A DNA stretch of 64,000 nt from the NCBI RefSeq assembly GCF_041432775.1, contig NZ_JAPWAG010000011.1:15883-79882 (forward strand). The letters are read 5' to 3'. How positions within the stretch are numbered: position 1 is the first letter of the stretch; every line of letters starts with the position of its first letter. The notes beneath the pieces were generated by a model that searched no databases, was not told the origin of the DNA, and saw only the letters and a list, made by a program, of their open reading frames with translations. The translations under genes and the position numbers were made by a program. Source of the stretch: Pauljensenia sp902373545. GTDB taxonomy: Bacteria; Actinomycetota; Actinomycetes; Actinomycetales; Actinomycetaceae. Of this stretch, positions 11,042 to 19,760 are shown one piece after another.

Positions 11042-11665
11042 ATGTTTGCGTGCGATGTTCCTCTGACACCTGACGAGGGTGAGGCCCAGTCGTGGCTCAG
11101 TGAGGAACTCTCGCGTGCCGTGTACCAGACTGATTCCAGGCCGGTGCTGGATTTCGTGACGACGGTCCTGGAGAGGATCGGCGAAGCATTCTCCTATCGC
11201 GGCTCCGGTTCTGTGCCCTTATCGCTCATCCTCATGATCCTGGCAATCATTGCGATCGCTGTGATTGCGATCGCATTGATACTCAATCCGATTCGTTTGG
11301 CCAAGCGCGCCTCCCACTCGGTGTTCGAGGAGGAGACCACCACGCAAGACATTCGCCGCGCTCTTGACGAGGCCGTGGCCGCCAAGGACTGGAATCTGGC
11401 CTACGTGTGGTCCTACCGTCTCATGGTTGCGGGGTTGGACGACTGTGAGGTTGTCGCGGCGACGCCAGGCTTGACGGCGCGTGAGGCGGCGCAGGCCGCG
11501 ACGCGCCTCGTTCCCGAGCACGGGCCCGCGCTGTCCCACCATGCCCGCACCTTCGACGGCGTGCGCTACGGACATTCTTCCGTGGGCGAGCAGGACGTAT
11601 CGGCCCTGCGCGATTTCACGCCCGGCTTGCTGTCACAGTGCCGAAAGGCGCAGGATCACGCATGA
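11042..11665 (+). CDS. DUF4129 domain membrane protein
   Basis: The 207-residue product has one strong membrane helix (LSLILMILAIIAIAVIAIALIL) around residues 59-80, followed by a cytoplasmic DUF4129 domain. That domain has the characteristic pattern DIRRALDEAVAAKDWNLAYVWSYRLMV ... ARTFDGVRYGHSSVGEQDVSALRDF. DUF4129 proteins are regularly encoded with MoxR, DUF58 and DUF4350 proteins; the module is thought to act in envelope maintenance or protein-complex maturation, but its chemistry is not established. ATG 11042 follows GGTGG; GTG 11033 is an alternative. The stop overlaps the next start in ATGA. Confidence 0.85.
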   Translation: MFACDVPLTPDEGEAQSWLSEELSRAVYQTDSRPVLDFVTTVLERIGEAFSYRGSGSVPLSLILMILAIIAIAVIAIALILNPIRLAKRASHSVFEEETTTQDIRRALDEAVAAKDWNLAYVWSYRLMVAGLDDCEVVAATPGLTAREAAQAATRLVPEHGPALSHHARTFDGVRYGHSSVGEQDVSALRDFTPGLLSQCRKAQDHA

Positions 11666-12807
11666 AAGCACGTCAGGTCTCCGTCGTTACTCCTTCCGCT
11701 CGCGAGCGCGCGAGCGCTGCGCGCCCCGCGATCTTGATCGTCGTTCTCATCATCCTCGTCCTGGTGGCCATCGGCTTGTTGCCGGAGGGAGGCATGAACT
11801 CCACGCCCGTGGGCCCGCGTAACCCGACGGGCGACGGGGCACGTGCTCTCGCGCAGGTGCTGAGCAACCGCGGCGCATCGGTGGAGGAAGTGTCCTTCGA
11901 CAAGGCGGTGACGGTGGATGAGAACACGACCCTCGTCGTCGTTTTCCCGTCCCGTTTGACCAGCGCGCAAATCCAGCAAATAGAGACGCGAGCCAACGTC
12001 GTCTACATCGGATTGGAAGAGGAATACGGGACGGAACCCTACCTGGACGGCCTGTCCTCCCAGCGCGCAGGCACATACGACACGCTGACTGCTCCGGGAT
12101 GCTCCTCCGAGATCGCTGCCCGAGCTCGCGAGCTCACGTCTACCAAGTATGTGCTCTCCGGCTCCTCCGCCGGTTGGGAGCTCTGTTTTACCACCAACGG
12201 GGAGGATTTCGCGTACGCCGAACGCGCCGAGCAAGGCCGCTTCCGCGCGATCATTCCGGATTCGGTGCGCGTGCGCAACCGAGCGATCGTGGACCGTGGA
12301 AACGCGGCGCTCGCGATCAACGCGATTGGGCGCACGCCCAAGGTCGCTTGGCACGTTGCTTCCTATTACAACGCCCTCGATGACAAGCAGGTGACTCCCA
12401 CCGAGTCGCCGTACGTGGCTCCCGCGTTCCTGATGACGATCGGCGCTGTCCTGTTGGCCGCCGTCGCTATGGGCCGCAGGCTCGGTCCCCTGACCCCCGA
12501 GCGGCTGCCGGTCGAAGTGCCCGCCGCTGAGACCCTCGTCGGTAAGGCCCGCCTGATGCGTTCGCAACGCTCCTACGAGCACGCGGCCAGCGCCCTGCGC
12601 AGCGCCTCGGCCTCGAGCATCGCCTCAGTTCTCGGCGTCGCTCACACCGCAGATCGCCAGGTCCTCATTGACGCACTCGTCCAACGAGGATTGCCTCCCT
12701 CACGCTTCCTTACTCTTCTGTGGGGTCCTCCCCCACGCAATGAAGCCGCTCTCGTCACACTCGCCAACGACCTCGACGCCCTCGAGAAGGAGATTCGCCA
12801 TGACTAG
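11662..12807 (+). CDS. DUF4350 domain membrane protein
   Basis: This 381-residue protein has an N-terminal membrane helix (AILIVVLIILVLVAIGLL), then a DUF4350 domain opening with NPTGDGARALAQVLSNRGASVE and the hydrophobic strand NTTLVVVFPS. A second membrane helix (APAFLMTIGAVLLAAVAMG) near residues 245-265 and a cytoplasmic helical tail follow. DUF4350 resembles glutamine amidotransferase-like or GATase-fold domains of unknown activity. The ATG overlaps the DUF4129 stop, and the end overlaps the moxR start by 8 bases, so the genes are translationally coupled. Confidence 0.88.
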   Translation: MKARQVSVVTPSARERASAARPAILIVVLIILVLVAIGLLPEGGMNSTPVGPRNPTGDGARALAQVLSNRGASVEEVSFDKAVTVDENTTLVVVFPSRLTSAQIQQIETRANVVYIGLEEEYGTEPYLDGLSSQRAGTYDTLTAPGCSSEIAARARELTSTKYVLSGSSAGWELCFTTNGEDFAYAERAEQGRFRAIIPDSVRVRNRAIVDRGNAALAINAIGRTPKVAWHVASYYNALDDKQVTPTESPYVAPAFLMTIGAVLLAAVAMGRRLGPLTPERLPVEVPAAETLVGKARLMRSQRSYEHAASALRSASASSIASVLGVAHTADRQVLIDALVQRGLPPSRFLTLLWGPPPRNEAALVTLANDLDALEKEIRHD

Positions 12808-13984
12808 CCCTGTTCCTGGCCCCACGCCCAGCCCTCACCACGGTTCTACCGGCGCTGCATCCGGGCAGAGCTACCCGGCCCCCTCCATGCCTCCCGTCGC
12901 CTACGGGCCCCCGTCAATGGCGCCCACTCAGCCCGCACAGCCCGCACAGCCCGCACAGCCGGCTCAGCCCGCCCCGGCCTCGTTCGCGGCGCCCACGGGC
13001 GAGGGGTGGTCGGGCCGGTCCCTGACCACCTCGGAAAAGAGCACACAGGAGGCGCTCCTGGCCCTCAAGTCCGAGATTGGCAAGGCCGTTGTCGGGCAGG
13101 ACGCCGCCGTCACCGGGCTCATTGTCTCCTTGGTCGCTGGCGGACACACCCTGCTGGAGGGCGTCCCGGGCGTCGCCAAGACACTCCTGGTGCGCACCCT
13201 CGCTCAGGCGCTTGACGTGGAGATGGCGCGCATTCAGTTCACCCCCGACCTGATGCCCGCCGACATCACCGGCTCCATGATCTGGGACGCCGGCCGCTCC
13301 GAGTTCGTCTTCCGTCCGGGCCCCGTCTTTACGAACCTGCTCCTGGCCGACGAGATCAACCGAACACCGCCCAAGACCCAGTCGGCGCTCCTGGAGGCCA
13401 TGGAAGAACACACGGTCTCCATCGACGGCGCCACGCGCGCGCTGCCCGAACCGTTCATGGTCATCGCCACCCAAAACCCCGTCGAATACGAGGGCACCTA
13501 CCCCCTGCCCGAGGCGCAGCTGGACCGTTTCTTGCTCAAGCTCGAGCTGCCGCTGCCGTCGCGCGAGGCGGAGATCGACATCATCGCCCGCCACCAGGCC
13601 GGTTTTAACCCCCGGTCCCTGACCGAGGCCGGGATTCATCCGGTCGCCGGTGCAGCCGACATCCACGCCGCCCGCGAGGCCGCTTCCCGCATCGAAGTCG
13701 CCCCCGCCGTCATGGCGTACCTGGTGGACGTGTGCCGGGCGACGCGTACCTCCCCCGCTGTGCGACTGGGCGTGTCTCCGCGCGGCGCGACCTCGCTGCT
13801 GCGCACCGCACGCGTGTGGGCCTTCCTCCAGGGCCGCGGCTTCGTCACCCCCGACGATGTCAAGACCATGGCTCCCTCGACGCTGGCCCACCGCCTGGGC
13901 CTGCGCGCGGAAGCCAACCTCGAGGGAATCACGGCAGTCAACGTGATCTCGGGAGTCCTGGCGGCCACTCCCGTCCCCCGCTAA
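12800..13984 (+). CDS. MoxR family AAA+ ATPase
   Basis: MoxR ATPases act as chaperones for assembling or activating protein complexes, usually together with DUF58 and von Willebrand-type partners. The 394-residue product has an unusual Pro/Ala/Gln-rich leader (about 1-75), including four QPA units encoded by a 9-bp tandem repeat. The AAA+ core follows, with Walker A GVPGVAKT, Walker B LLADEINR, the ATQNPVEYEGTYPLPEAQLD sensor segment and a C-terminal lid domain. ATG 12800 lies inside the DUF4350 end. The first copy of the word GCCCCGGCCTCGT on the sense strand of a gene occurs here (12971-12983, encoding APAS). Confidence 0.95.
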   Translation: MTSPVPGPTPSPHHGSTGAASGQSYPAPSMPPVAYGPPSMAPTQPAQPAQPAQPAQPAPASFAAPTGEGWSGRSLTTSEKSTQEALLALKSEIGKAVVGQDAAVTGLIVSLVAGGHTLLEGVPGVAKTLLVRTLAQALDVEMARIQFTPDLMPADITGSMIWDAGRSEFVFRPGPVFTNLLLADEINRTPPKTQSALLEAMEEHTVSIDGATRALPEPFMVIATQNPVEYEGTYPLPEAQLDRFLLKLELPLPSREAEIDIIARHQAGFNPRSLTEAGIHPVAGAADIHAAREAASRIEVAPAVMAYLVDVCRATRTSPAVRLGVSPRGATSLLRTARVWAFLQGRGFVTPDDVKTMAPSTLAHRLGLRAEANLEGITAVNVISGVLAATPVPR

Positions 13985-13992
13985 GGCGTCCC

Positions 13993-15324
13993 ATGACTGT
14001 CTCGGCGCGCAGCGCGCTTCTCGTCCTCGTCGGGCTCGTCCCCCTCATCTTCGCCCCGTCGCGAACCTTCGCGTGGGTGTGGTTTGGTCTGGTCGTCGCC
14101 GTGTGCGTCATCGACGCGCTCGGAGCCCCCTCGCCTCGTACCCTGCGCCTGTCGCGCTCGGTCACCGGGCCGATCCGGGCCGACCAGACGACCGAGGCCA
14201 CGCTGCGCCTGGTCAACACGACGAAGCGACGCATGACCCTGGACGTGCGTGACGCGTGGCCGCCTTCCCTGAACGCCACTCCTGCGCGCAGGCGCGTGCG
14301 CATCGACGCGGGATCGTCGACGAAAGTTGTCACGACGCTGGCTCCCACGCGCCGGGGCACCCGCCACGCCGACGTCGTCACCGTCCGATCCTGGGGACCG
14401 CTGCACTTGGGGGCCCGCCAGGCCAGTTTCGAGGCACCCCTGACGCTGTCCGTCCTCCCCGAGTTCAAGGCACGCGTCCTGCTGCCCTCGCGCCTGGCGC
14501 GCCTGCACGAGCTGGAAGGCACGACACCCACGACTCTGCGCGGGGCCGGAACCGAGTTCGACTCCCTGCGCTCCTACGTAGAAGGAGACGACCCGCGCGA
14601 CATCGACTGGCGCGCCTCCGCGCGCTCCCCCGAACTGATGGTGCGCCAGTGGCGGCCCGAACGCGACCGCCATGTCGTCATCGTCGTGGACTGCGGGCGA
14701 GCCTCCTCCGCGCTGCTGGGAGCCCCCACGCACACGGAGGTCGACTCCATCGCCCTGGGGTGCGCGCCCCGCCTGGATTCCTCCATCGAAACGACTCTGC
14801 TGCTGGCCGCGCTGGCCGATCGCGCAGGCGACAAGGTCCACGTCATCGCCATCGATTCGCGCGTGCGCGCCCGCGTGTCCGGCGTGCGCGGCGCCTCGGT
14901 GATCGAAAACCTCGCCCGCACCTTCACGGACATTTCCCCGCGCCTGGACGTCACCGACTGGACCGAGGCTGCCACCGCCATCGAACAGACCGTGCGCCAC
15001 GCCGCCTTCGTCGTCCTGGCAACCCAGATCCCGCCCGCCGGCATGGACACCGACTTCACGGACGCCCTCGCGCGCCTCTCCAAGCGCCACACGGTTCTCG
15101 TCGCCTCGGCCACCGACCCCGACGAGCTTCGCGCCAGGAAGGGGCGCGCGGATGCCGAGGAAGTCTTCCTGGCGGCCTCGGCAGCGCTCGCACAGCGAGC
15201 CGACGAGGCCGGGGCGCAGGACGCTCGAACTGCAGGAGCCCTGACCCTCCAGGTCTCCGCAGACCTCCTGCCCGCGCGCACGGCCGACCGCTACATCGAG
15301 CTGAAGAAGGCCGGTCGCCTCTAG
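13993..15324 (+). CDS. DUF58 domain protein (MoxR partner)
   Basis: The 443-residue protein has two N-terminal hydrophobic segments (about 5-40), then a beta-rich region, and the DUF58 signature YVEGDDPRDIDWRASAR near residue 195. A von Willebrand-like fold follows (VVIVVDCGRASS with a metal-site-like DxxxS pattern). It lies 8 bases after moxR, the standard pairing. DUF58 proteins are presumed MoxR substrates or adaptors at the membrane. A DEAGAQ segment contains the 13-mer on the antisense strand (15203-15215). An in-frame extension upstream into moxR is a shadow and was discarded. Confidence 0.92.
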   Translation: MTVSARSALLVLVGLVPLIFAPSRTFAWVWFGLVVAVCVIDALGAPSPRTLRLSRSVTGPIRADQTTEATLRLVNTTKRRMTLDVRDAWPPSLNATPARRRVRIDAGSSTKVVTTLAPTRRGTRHADVVTVRSWGPLHLGARQASFEAPLTLSVLPEFKARVLLPSRLARLHELEGTTPTTLRGAGTEFDSLRSYVEGDDPRDIDWRASARSPELMVRQWRPERDRHVVIVVDCGRASSALLGAPTHTEVDSIALGCAPRLDSSIETTLLLAALADRAGDKVHVIAIDSRVRARVSGVRGASVIENLARTFTDISPRLDVTDWTEAATAIEQTVRHAAFVVLATQIPPAGMDTDFTDALARLSKRHTVLVASATDPDELRARKGRADAEEVFLAASAALAQRADEAGAQDARTAGALTLQVSADLLPARTADRYIELKKAGRL

Positions 15325-15368
15325 CCCACTCCCCGGCCGGGTCCCCACCCCGCGCGCGTCGCTGAGCC

Positions 15369-15391
15369 AGCCACGGCCTCGTGCCGGTGGC
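15369..15391. terminator. Candidate bidirectional terminator after DUF58 gene
   Basis: A GCCACGGC-CTCGT-GCCGGTGGC stem with one bulge lies in the 85-bp gap between the convergent DUF58 and SpoIIM-like genes. It has no T tract, so the call is tentative. Confidence 0.5.
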
Positions 15392-15409
15392 CGGGCAACG
15401 ACCCTTCGC

Positions 15410-16402
15410 TCAGCCAGCGACCGGCTGGTAGTACCCCGCGTCGATGCCGACGTCAGCGCTAGCACCAGCCCGGTCGGCGCGTCGGCCCAGGATCAGAATG
15501 TAGGCCCATGTGGCTGCCGTCAACGCCACGCCGAGCGAGATCTTCACGGCGTCGGGCAGCGCCGAAGGCGTCACGAAACCCTCCAGAATGCCCGAACCCG
15601 CCAGGAGGATCGCGCACCCCACCGCAACCGTGATCGAGGCACGCGCCGCCTGTCCGACAGCCTGGAACCGGGTCGCAGCCCCCGGCGCGACGAGCGCCCA
15701 AAAGACCCGAAGACCCGCCGCGATCGCGATAAACACGGCCGTCAGCTCGGGCAGTCCGTGAGGCAGGATGAAGCGGAAAAAGTGCCACGCGCTCGCGTAC
15801 TCAATCACGACAGCGCCAGATGTTCCCAACGCCATGGCGTTGCCCCACAGAAGGTAGAGCGGATACACGCCCGAAATACCCGTTGCGATGCCCTGGAGGG
15901 ACACCCAGGAGTTATTCGCCCACACGGACATCGCAAATTCGGAATGGGTGTCCTGACTGTAGTACCAGACGAAGTCTTCCTGGGCATAGCGGCGCAGCTG
16001 CTCGGGCGTGCCCAGCTCATTCATGGCAGCAGGGGTGGTTATCAGATAGTGCGCCTGGATGACACACAGCGCGATGAAGACCGCCATAACCCCGACGATC
16101 ACCCAGCGAATACGATAGAGCGTCACAGGCAGCGACACCATGAAAAAACGGGCAATTCCACGTCCCGTCAGCCCGCCGGTGCCCGCCAAGCGCCCGCGTG
16201 CCGCCGACAGAATACGGGACAGCTCCGCGATCAGGTCGGGATCGGGGCTGTGCGTACGCACCCTGGCCAGATCGGTCGTAGCCGACCGATAGAGGCGGTC
16301 CAGCTCATCAATCTCTGGTCCGCTCAGCGTTCGGGCGTGCGTCAGTTCCTCCAGACGCTTCCACTCGCTTTTTCCGCTCACCCGCAGCACATCGATGTCC
16401 AT
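15410..16402 (-). CDS. SpoIIM-like (stage II sporulation protein M family) membrane protein
   Basis: The 330-residue protein has a soluble N terminus (about 1-90, with LTHARTLSGPEIDELDRLYRSATTDLARVR) and then at least five hydrophobic helices. The pattern FVWYYSQDTHSEFAMSVWANNSWVSLQGIATGI...LPHGLPELTAVFIAIAAGLRV is typical of the SpoIIM family. In non-sporulating Actinobacteria such proteins are encoded beside RDD and MoxR/DUF58 genes, as here, and their function is not known. It is divergent from the RDD gene with only 18 bp between start codons, so the two promoters must overlap one another or the genes. Confidence 0.88.
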   Translation of the reverse strand: MDIDVLRVSGKSEWKRLEELTHARTLSGPEIDELDRLYRSATTDLARVRTHSPDPDLIAELSRILSAARGRLAGTGGLTGRGIARFFMVSLPVTLYRIRWVIVGVMAVFIALCVIQAHYLITTPAAMNELGTPEQLRRYAQEDFVWYYSQDTHSEFAMSVWANNSWVSLQGIATGISGVYPLYLLWGNAMALGTSGAVVIEYASAWHFFRFILPHGLPELTAVFIAIAAGLRVFWALVAPGAATRFQAVGQAARASITVAVGCAILLAGSGILEGFVTPSALPDAVKISLGVALTAATWAYILILGRRADRAGASADVGIDAGYYQPVAG

Positions 16403-16407
16403 TGGAC

Positions 16408-16413
16408 TAGCGT
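16408..16413 (+). promoter_or_regulatory. -10 box for leaderless RDD gene
   Basis: TAGCGT (TANNNT pattern) ends 7 bases before the ATG at 16421, and no ribosome-binding site lies between. This is consistent with transcription starting at or next to the start codon. Confidence 0.5.
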
Positions 16414-16420
16414 GTCATAT

Positions 16421-17254
16421 ATGAGCGCGCAACGCAGTCAGTCGAGCCAGATTCAGGACGATTACGTCCGCACCGGCGAGGCAGTGAGCCTCGACATCAC
16501 GCCGGCCTCCCCGGGGGAACGATTCGGCTCCGCAGTTATGGACGGCACGATGTACATCATGGCCGCTCTTTTGATCCTGAAGTTATTCCTGCGCCTGAAC
16601 GTGGAGATGTCCTCGTCAAGCCAAAGAGTCTTTACCGTCGTGCTGATCGCTGTCACGACGTTCATCCTGCCGATGACGATCGAAATCGTGACCCGTGGTC
16701 GTTCGCTGGGCAAGTGGGCTTTCAACCTGGCCGTTGTGCGCGACGACGGCGGCCCGATCACCGCGCGTCACTCAGCGGTGCGCATGGGCGTTGGCCTCCT
16801 GGAGAATTGGGCGCTGGTGGGTGGCCTTGCGTTGGCGTCGGAGGTACTCAACTCCAAAGGCAAGCGTCTGGGCGACGTGGCGGCCGGGACGATGGTGTGC
16901 TCGCAGGGGTCAGCAGCGTTCTACCCGCCCCTCGTGATGCCCCCGGGCCTGGCGGAGTGGGCGGCCACCGCGACGATCCTTCCCCTCGATGAGTCTCTCG
17001 TCTCCGAGGCGCGTGCCTTTCTCGCCACGAATAGGAGCCTCAACCCGCACATTCGGGAAGAGGTCGGCACGTCCCTCGCCAATCGCCTGAGCAGGCGCGT
17101 GCAGACGCCGCTGCCGCAGGGGCTGCACCCTGAGCTTGTGATTGCCGCCGTCCTCGTGGCGCGCAGGGACCGGGTATGGGGACGCGAGATCGAGCGTCGC
17201 GCCGCCGGTCAGGCGCGCTTCAACGAGGCCACGCGCGCCCGCTTCGGCTTGTAG
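16421..17254 (+). CDS. RDD family membrane protein
   Basis: The 277-residue product carries the RDD membrane domain: Arg in ERFGSAVMDGTMYIMAALLIL, an Asp nearby, a second hydrophobic helix (VLIAVTTFILPMTIEIV), and the RSLGKWAFNLAVVRDDGGPIT segment. The C-terminal 110 residues are soluble and helical. RDD proteins are often linked to ion or small-molecule transport, but no specific function can be assigned. It faces away from the SpoIIM-like gene and lies next to DUF3499, a neighbourhood seen in other Actinobacteria. The ATG at 16421 appears leaderless. Confidence 0.88.
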   Translation: MSAQRSQSSQIQDDYVRTGEAVSLDITPASPGERFGSAVMDGTMYIMAALLILKLFLRLNVEMSSSSQRVFTVVLIAVTTFILPMTIEIVTRGRSLGKWAFNLAVVRDDGGPITARHSAVRMGVGLLENWALVGGLALASEVLNSKGKRLGDVAAGTMVCSQGSAAFYPPLVMPPGLAEWAATATILPLDESLVSEARAFLATNRSLNPHIREEVGTSLANRLSRRVQTPLPQGLHPELVIAAVLVARRDRVWGREIERRAAGQARFNEATRARFGL

Positions 17255-17257
17255 GGG

Positions 17258-17710
17258 TCAGCGGTCGGTCGCCCCGTCCTGGCCGTCCACGACGGTGAAT
17301 TGGGCGCGCCTGCGCGCATAGGGACTGGAGGGGTCCAGGGGACTGGACGTATCGGGGGTGCCCGCAGAGCGGGCGGAGCCGAAGGGACCGGTCCGCGGGG
17401 CGCGTGCCTCCGGGGCCGAGGCCGGGGCGTGCTTCGCCTCTTGCGCGACCCTGCGCACGGCGTCGACAAGAGCGGCAAGGTCGTCGCCCGAAGGCGGCGC
17501 CGGCTCGAAGTTGGTGGCCAGGCGAACGACCTGCCACCCCAGGGGCGCTTTAAGGTTTTGGGCGTGCTCGTCACACAGGTCGTAGGAATTGGGGTCGGCA
17601 ACGGTGGCGAGGGGGCCGACGACGACCGTCGAGTCACGGTAGTCGTAGGTCAGGGTAGCGACGGCGACGGTTGAGCAGCCGGGCTTGGAGCAGTGTCGTT
17701 GGGCAATCAC
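17258..17710 (-). CDS. DUF3499 family protein
   Basis: The 150-residue protein matches the actinobacterial DUF3499 family: RHCSKPGC (probable zinc-binding Cys pair), ATLTYDYRDSTVVVGPLA, DPNSYDLCDEHA and GWQVVRL, followed by a disordered tail. The Cys/His set suggests a small zinc ribbon. Function is unknown; the gene travels with the divergent zincin-fold gene and whiB. The GTG at 17710 is chosen because TACTCT, a TANNNT -10 box, ends 7 bases upstream, consistent with a leaderless mRNA. It also gives the family's usual N terminus; a longer upstream extension is a shadow. Confidence 0.9.
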   Translation of the reverse strand: MIAQRHCSKPGCSTVAVATLTYDYRDSTVVVGPLATVADPNSYDLCDEHAQNLKAPLGWQVVRLATNFEPAPPSGDDLAALVDAVRRVAQEAKHAPASAPEARAPRTGPFGSARSAGTPDTSSPLDPSSPYARRRAQFTVVDGQDGATDR

Positions 17711-17717
17711 GCACCTA

Positions 17718-17723
17718 AGAGTA
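17718..17723 (-). promoter_or_regulatory. -10 box for leaderless DUF3499 gene
   Basis: TACTCT on the minus strand ends 7 bases before the GTG at 17710. The short AGG in between is too close to serve as a convincing ribosome site. Confidence 0.5.
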
Positions 17724-17767
17724 CGACACTCTGTGCCCGTATCGCGCGCTCCAGCACGCCATGGACC

Positions 17768-17773
17768 TACCCT
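17768..17773 (+). promoter_or_regulatory. -10 box for leaderless zincin-fold gene
   Basis: TACCCT ends 6 bases before the GTG at 17780. The only purine-rich sequence (GGTGGA) abuts the GTG and cannot act as a normal ribosome site. Confidence 0.5.
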
Positions 17774-17779
17774 GGTGGA

Positions 17780-18202
17780 GTGTTTGCGACCAGACGCCAT
17801 GTCAGGAGCCGCGACCGGCACGGTCGCGGGCCTCGCGGTCCCCTGTTTTTCCCGGGTACTCCGGCGTGGCGCACGCGGCGCGAGGACTTTGATCTGATGG
17901 TCGGGGAGCTCGTGTCCGAGCTGATTGAGCGCTGGCCGCAGGTGGCCACGATCGAGTTCGGGGTCGAGGATGTTCCTCCGTCGAACCCGGCTGCCTGGGA
18001 GTCCCACAATGTCGTCGTGGCGCGTATCTTCCCCGCGGATCGTCGCCGTGGCCTGCACGATCGGATCGTCGTCTACCGCCTGCCGATCACGCTGCGGTGC
18101 CCTCTCGAGGAGGTGGGCGCGGTGACGCGCAGGGTGCTGGTGGAGCGCATCAGCCACATCCTGGCCCTGCCGCCCGACGAAATCGACGACGCGATGCGCT
18201 AA
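17780..18202 (+). CDS. Metallopeptidase-family (zincin-like) protein lacking HExxH
   Basis: The 140-residue protein belongs to the small actinobacterial metallopeptidase family found beside DUF3499: RSRDRHGRGPRGPLF, FDLMVGELVSELIERWPQV, IEFGVEDVPPS and RIVVYRLPI are all typical. In active relatives a HExxH zinc site occupies the final helix. Here the matching segment reads VERISHIL, so both zinc-binding histidines are replaced and the protein is probably not a zinc peptidase. GTG 17780 is favoured by the leaderless -10 box and by homology to the family start. A longer frame from 17693 would overlap the divergent DUF3499 promoter. Confidence 0.85.
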   Translation: MFATRRHVRSRDRHGRGPRGPLFFPGTPAWRTRREDFDLMVGELVSELIERWPQVATIEFGVEDVPPSNPAAWESHNVVVARIFPADRRRGLHDRIVVYRLPITLRCPLEEVGAVTRRVLVERISHILALPPDEIDDAMR

Positions 18203-18221
18203 CGGCGCTCCCGGCTGAGTC

Positions 18222-19760
18222 TTAATTGGTGGCGCGGATCGATCCGTTGACGGCGCTAATGCCCTCGGTGCCCACGTTCCACGTGGTGGTCATCCGACCC
18301 ACGGGTGTATCGGCCGAGATGACGACGGCGGCCTGAATCGGCGATGCCGCGCTCAGCTGTCCCGCAGCCTCGGGCAGCTCGACCAGGGTGGGCACGCCGG
18401 GAGCCACGTAGACCGTGCTTCCCGCGACGTTAACGGCGATGGCCCCGGGCGTGGACGGACTGGTGCCGGTGGACTGCGCGTCGCCCACCTCACCGCTCGT
18501 CGTGGCGCTGGGCGAGGGCGAGGCCCAGATGTTGGGCGTGGCCGTGGGGGCGGGAGCCGCGGACTGCGCCGCGTCATCGCCCGCCTGGGCAACGGCCTCG
18601 TCGTCAGGGCTCAGGGGAGCGTACAGCAGCAGCCTCGCGCGAGTCCCGTTCACGCCGGACTCGGTCTCCAGGGCAGTGCGACGGATCGGGGCGGCAGACA
18701 GCTGCTGGGTGGCCATGGCCTCGAGCGACGAGCGACCGGGGATCGCCGCCTGCGTCAGAGTCGTGGCCGGGACGGCGTTGGAGCGCATGATCCAGGCGTT
18801 GGCACGCTCGACCCACGGCGAGCCCAGCGTGATCGTCGTCGTCTGCGCGACGACCTCACGGTCAGAGGTCACGATCAGCGCGATCGGAGAGGCATCCTTG
18901 GTGGCGCCGTCGAGGGGCATCTCCAAGGTCGAGCCCTCGGCGACGGTGGCCTCGCCACCGCCCAGCGGGTGCACGCCCGTGGAGTCGGCGACGGATACGT
19001 TCACGTGGGCGTCACCGGAAGGGGACACGAGGCGCAGCAGCGACGTGCCCTTGGGGTCAACCCCGAGGATTGTCTGCGTGGTCGAGGGAACGACTGCGGA
19101 GGCGAGCGTGGCTCCCTGCGGAATCTCACCGTCCATCAGGGAGGCCTGCGCCCAGGCAGCGATGCCCCCACCGTCGGCCTGGATGTGGATGGCCAGCGAG
19201 TTCTCGTCGGGGAACCAGCCTGCCAGCAGCACGGACACGGCCGAGTTGGCGGCCACCGTGACCTGGCGGGGAGAAGCGTTGAGGGGACCGTAGGCGCCGT
19301 AGCCGTCGATGGAGACGACCGAGGCCGTGGGGCTTGGGTTGGACAGGATGAGGACCATGTCGGCGCCCGAGGTCGTGGCCCCCGCAGCGATCCACTGGGA
19401 GGTACGGGGCGCGGCGCAGCCAACCGCACTCAGGCCCGCCAGTTCGCCGCCGCCCTGCCCGACCAGCGTCAGACCGGTCGGAATGGTTCCACCGGTGCCG
19501 GTGATCGAGTCGGGAGCGGGGGTGATCGGGGAGGCAGACAGCGAAGACCAGGTCGCGGCTCGGGCAACGTTGGACGTATCGAATGGATCGACGAGGCCCG
19601 CGGGGCAGGCCAGCTCCACCTGCGAGGGGTGCGCGCTCTGCGCGGTGCCACCAACGGTCGTGGGCGCAGGGTCGATGAGCAGGGAGCCCGTGGCCAGCGC
19701 GGCGGCGGCAATCACGGCGACTCCGAGCGTGGCCAGAGTCGCGTTGCGAGGCGTTGTCAT
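18222..19760 (-). CDS. DUF5719 family secreted/anchored protein
   Basis: The 512-residue product has an N-terminal hydrophobic segment (ATLGVAVIAAAALATGSLLI), probably a signal anchor. A long Ser/Thr/Ala-rich extracellular beta-strand region follows, with repeated VVAQTTTITLGSPWVERANAW-like DUF5719 features, plus a Pro/Ser/Thr-rich linker near residues 420-450. Function is unknown. It is translated directly after the large glycosyltransferase (ATGA overlap), and this DUF5719-glycosyltransferase-whiB order is conserved in Actinobacteria, suggesting an envelope role. Confidence 0.85.
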   Translation of the reverse strand: MTTPRNATLATLGVAVIAAAALATGSLLIDPAPTTVGGTAQSAHPSQVELACPAGLVDPFDTSNVARAATWSSLSASPITPAPDSITGTGGTIPTGLTLVGQGGGELAGLSAVGCAAPRTSQWIAAGATTSGADMVLILSNPSPTASVVSIDGYGAYGPLNASPRQVTVAANSAVSVLLAGWFPDENSLAIHIQADGGGIAAWAQASLMDGEIPQGATLASAVVPSTTQTILGVDPKGTSLLRLVSPSGDAHVNVSVADSTGVHPLGGGEATVAEGSTLEMPLDGATKDASPIALIVTSDREVVAQTTTITLGSPWVERANAWIMRSNAVPATTLTQAAIPGRSSLEAMATQQLSAAPIRRTALETESGVNGTRARLLLYAPLSPDDEAVAQAGDDAAQSAAPAPTATPNIWASPSPSATTSGEVGDAQSTGTSPSTPGAIAVNVAGSTVYVAPGVPTLVELPEAAGQLSAASPIQAAVVISADTPVGRMTTTWNVGTEGISAVNGSIRATN

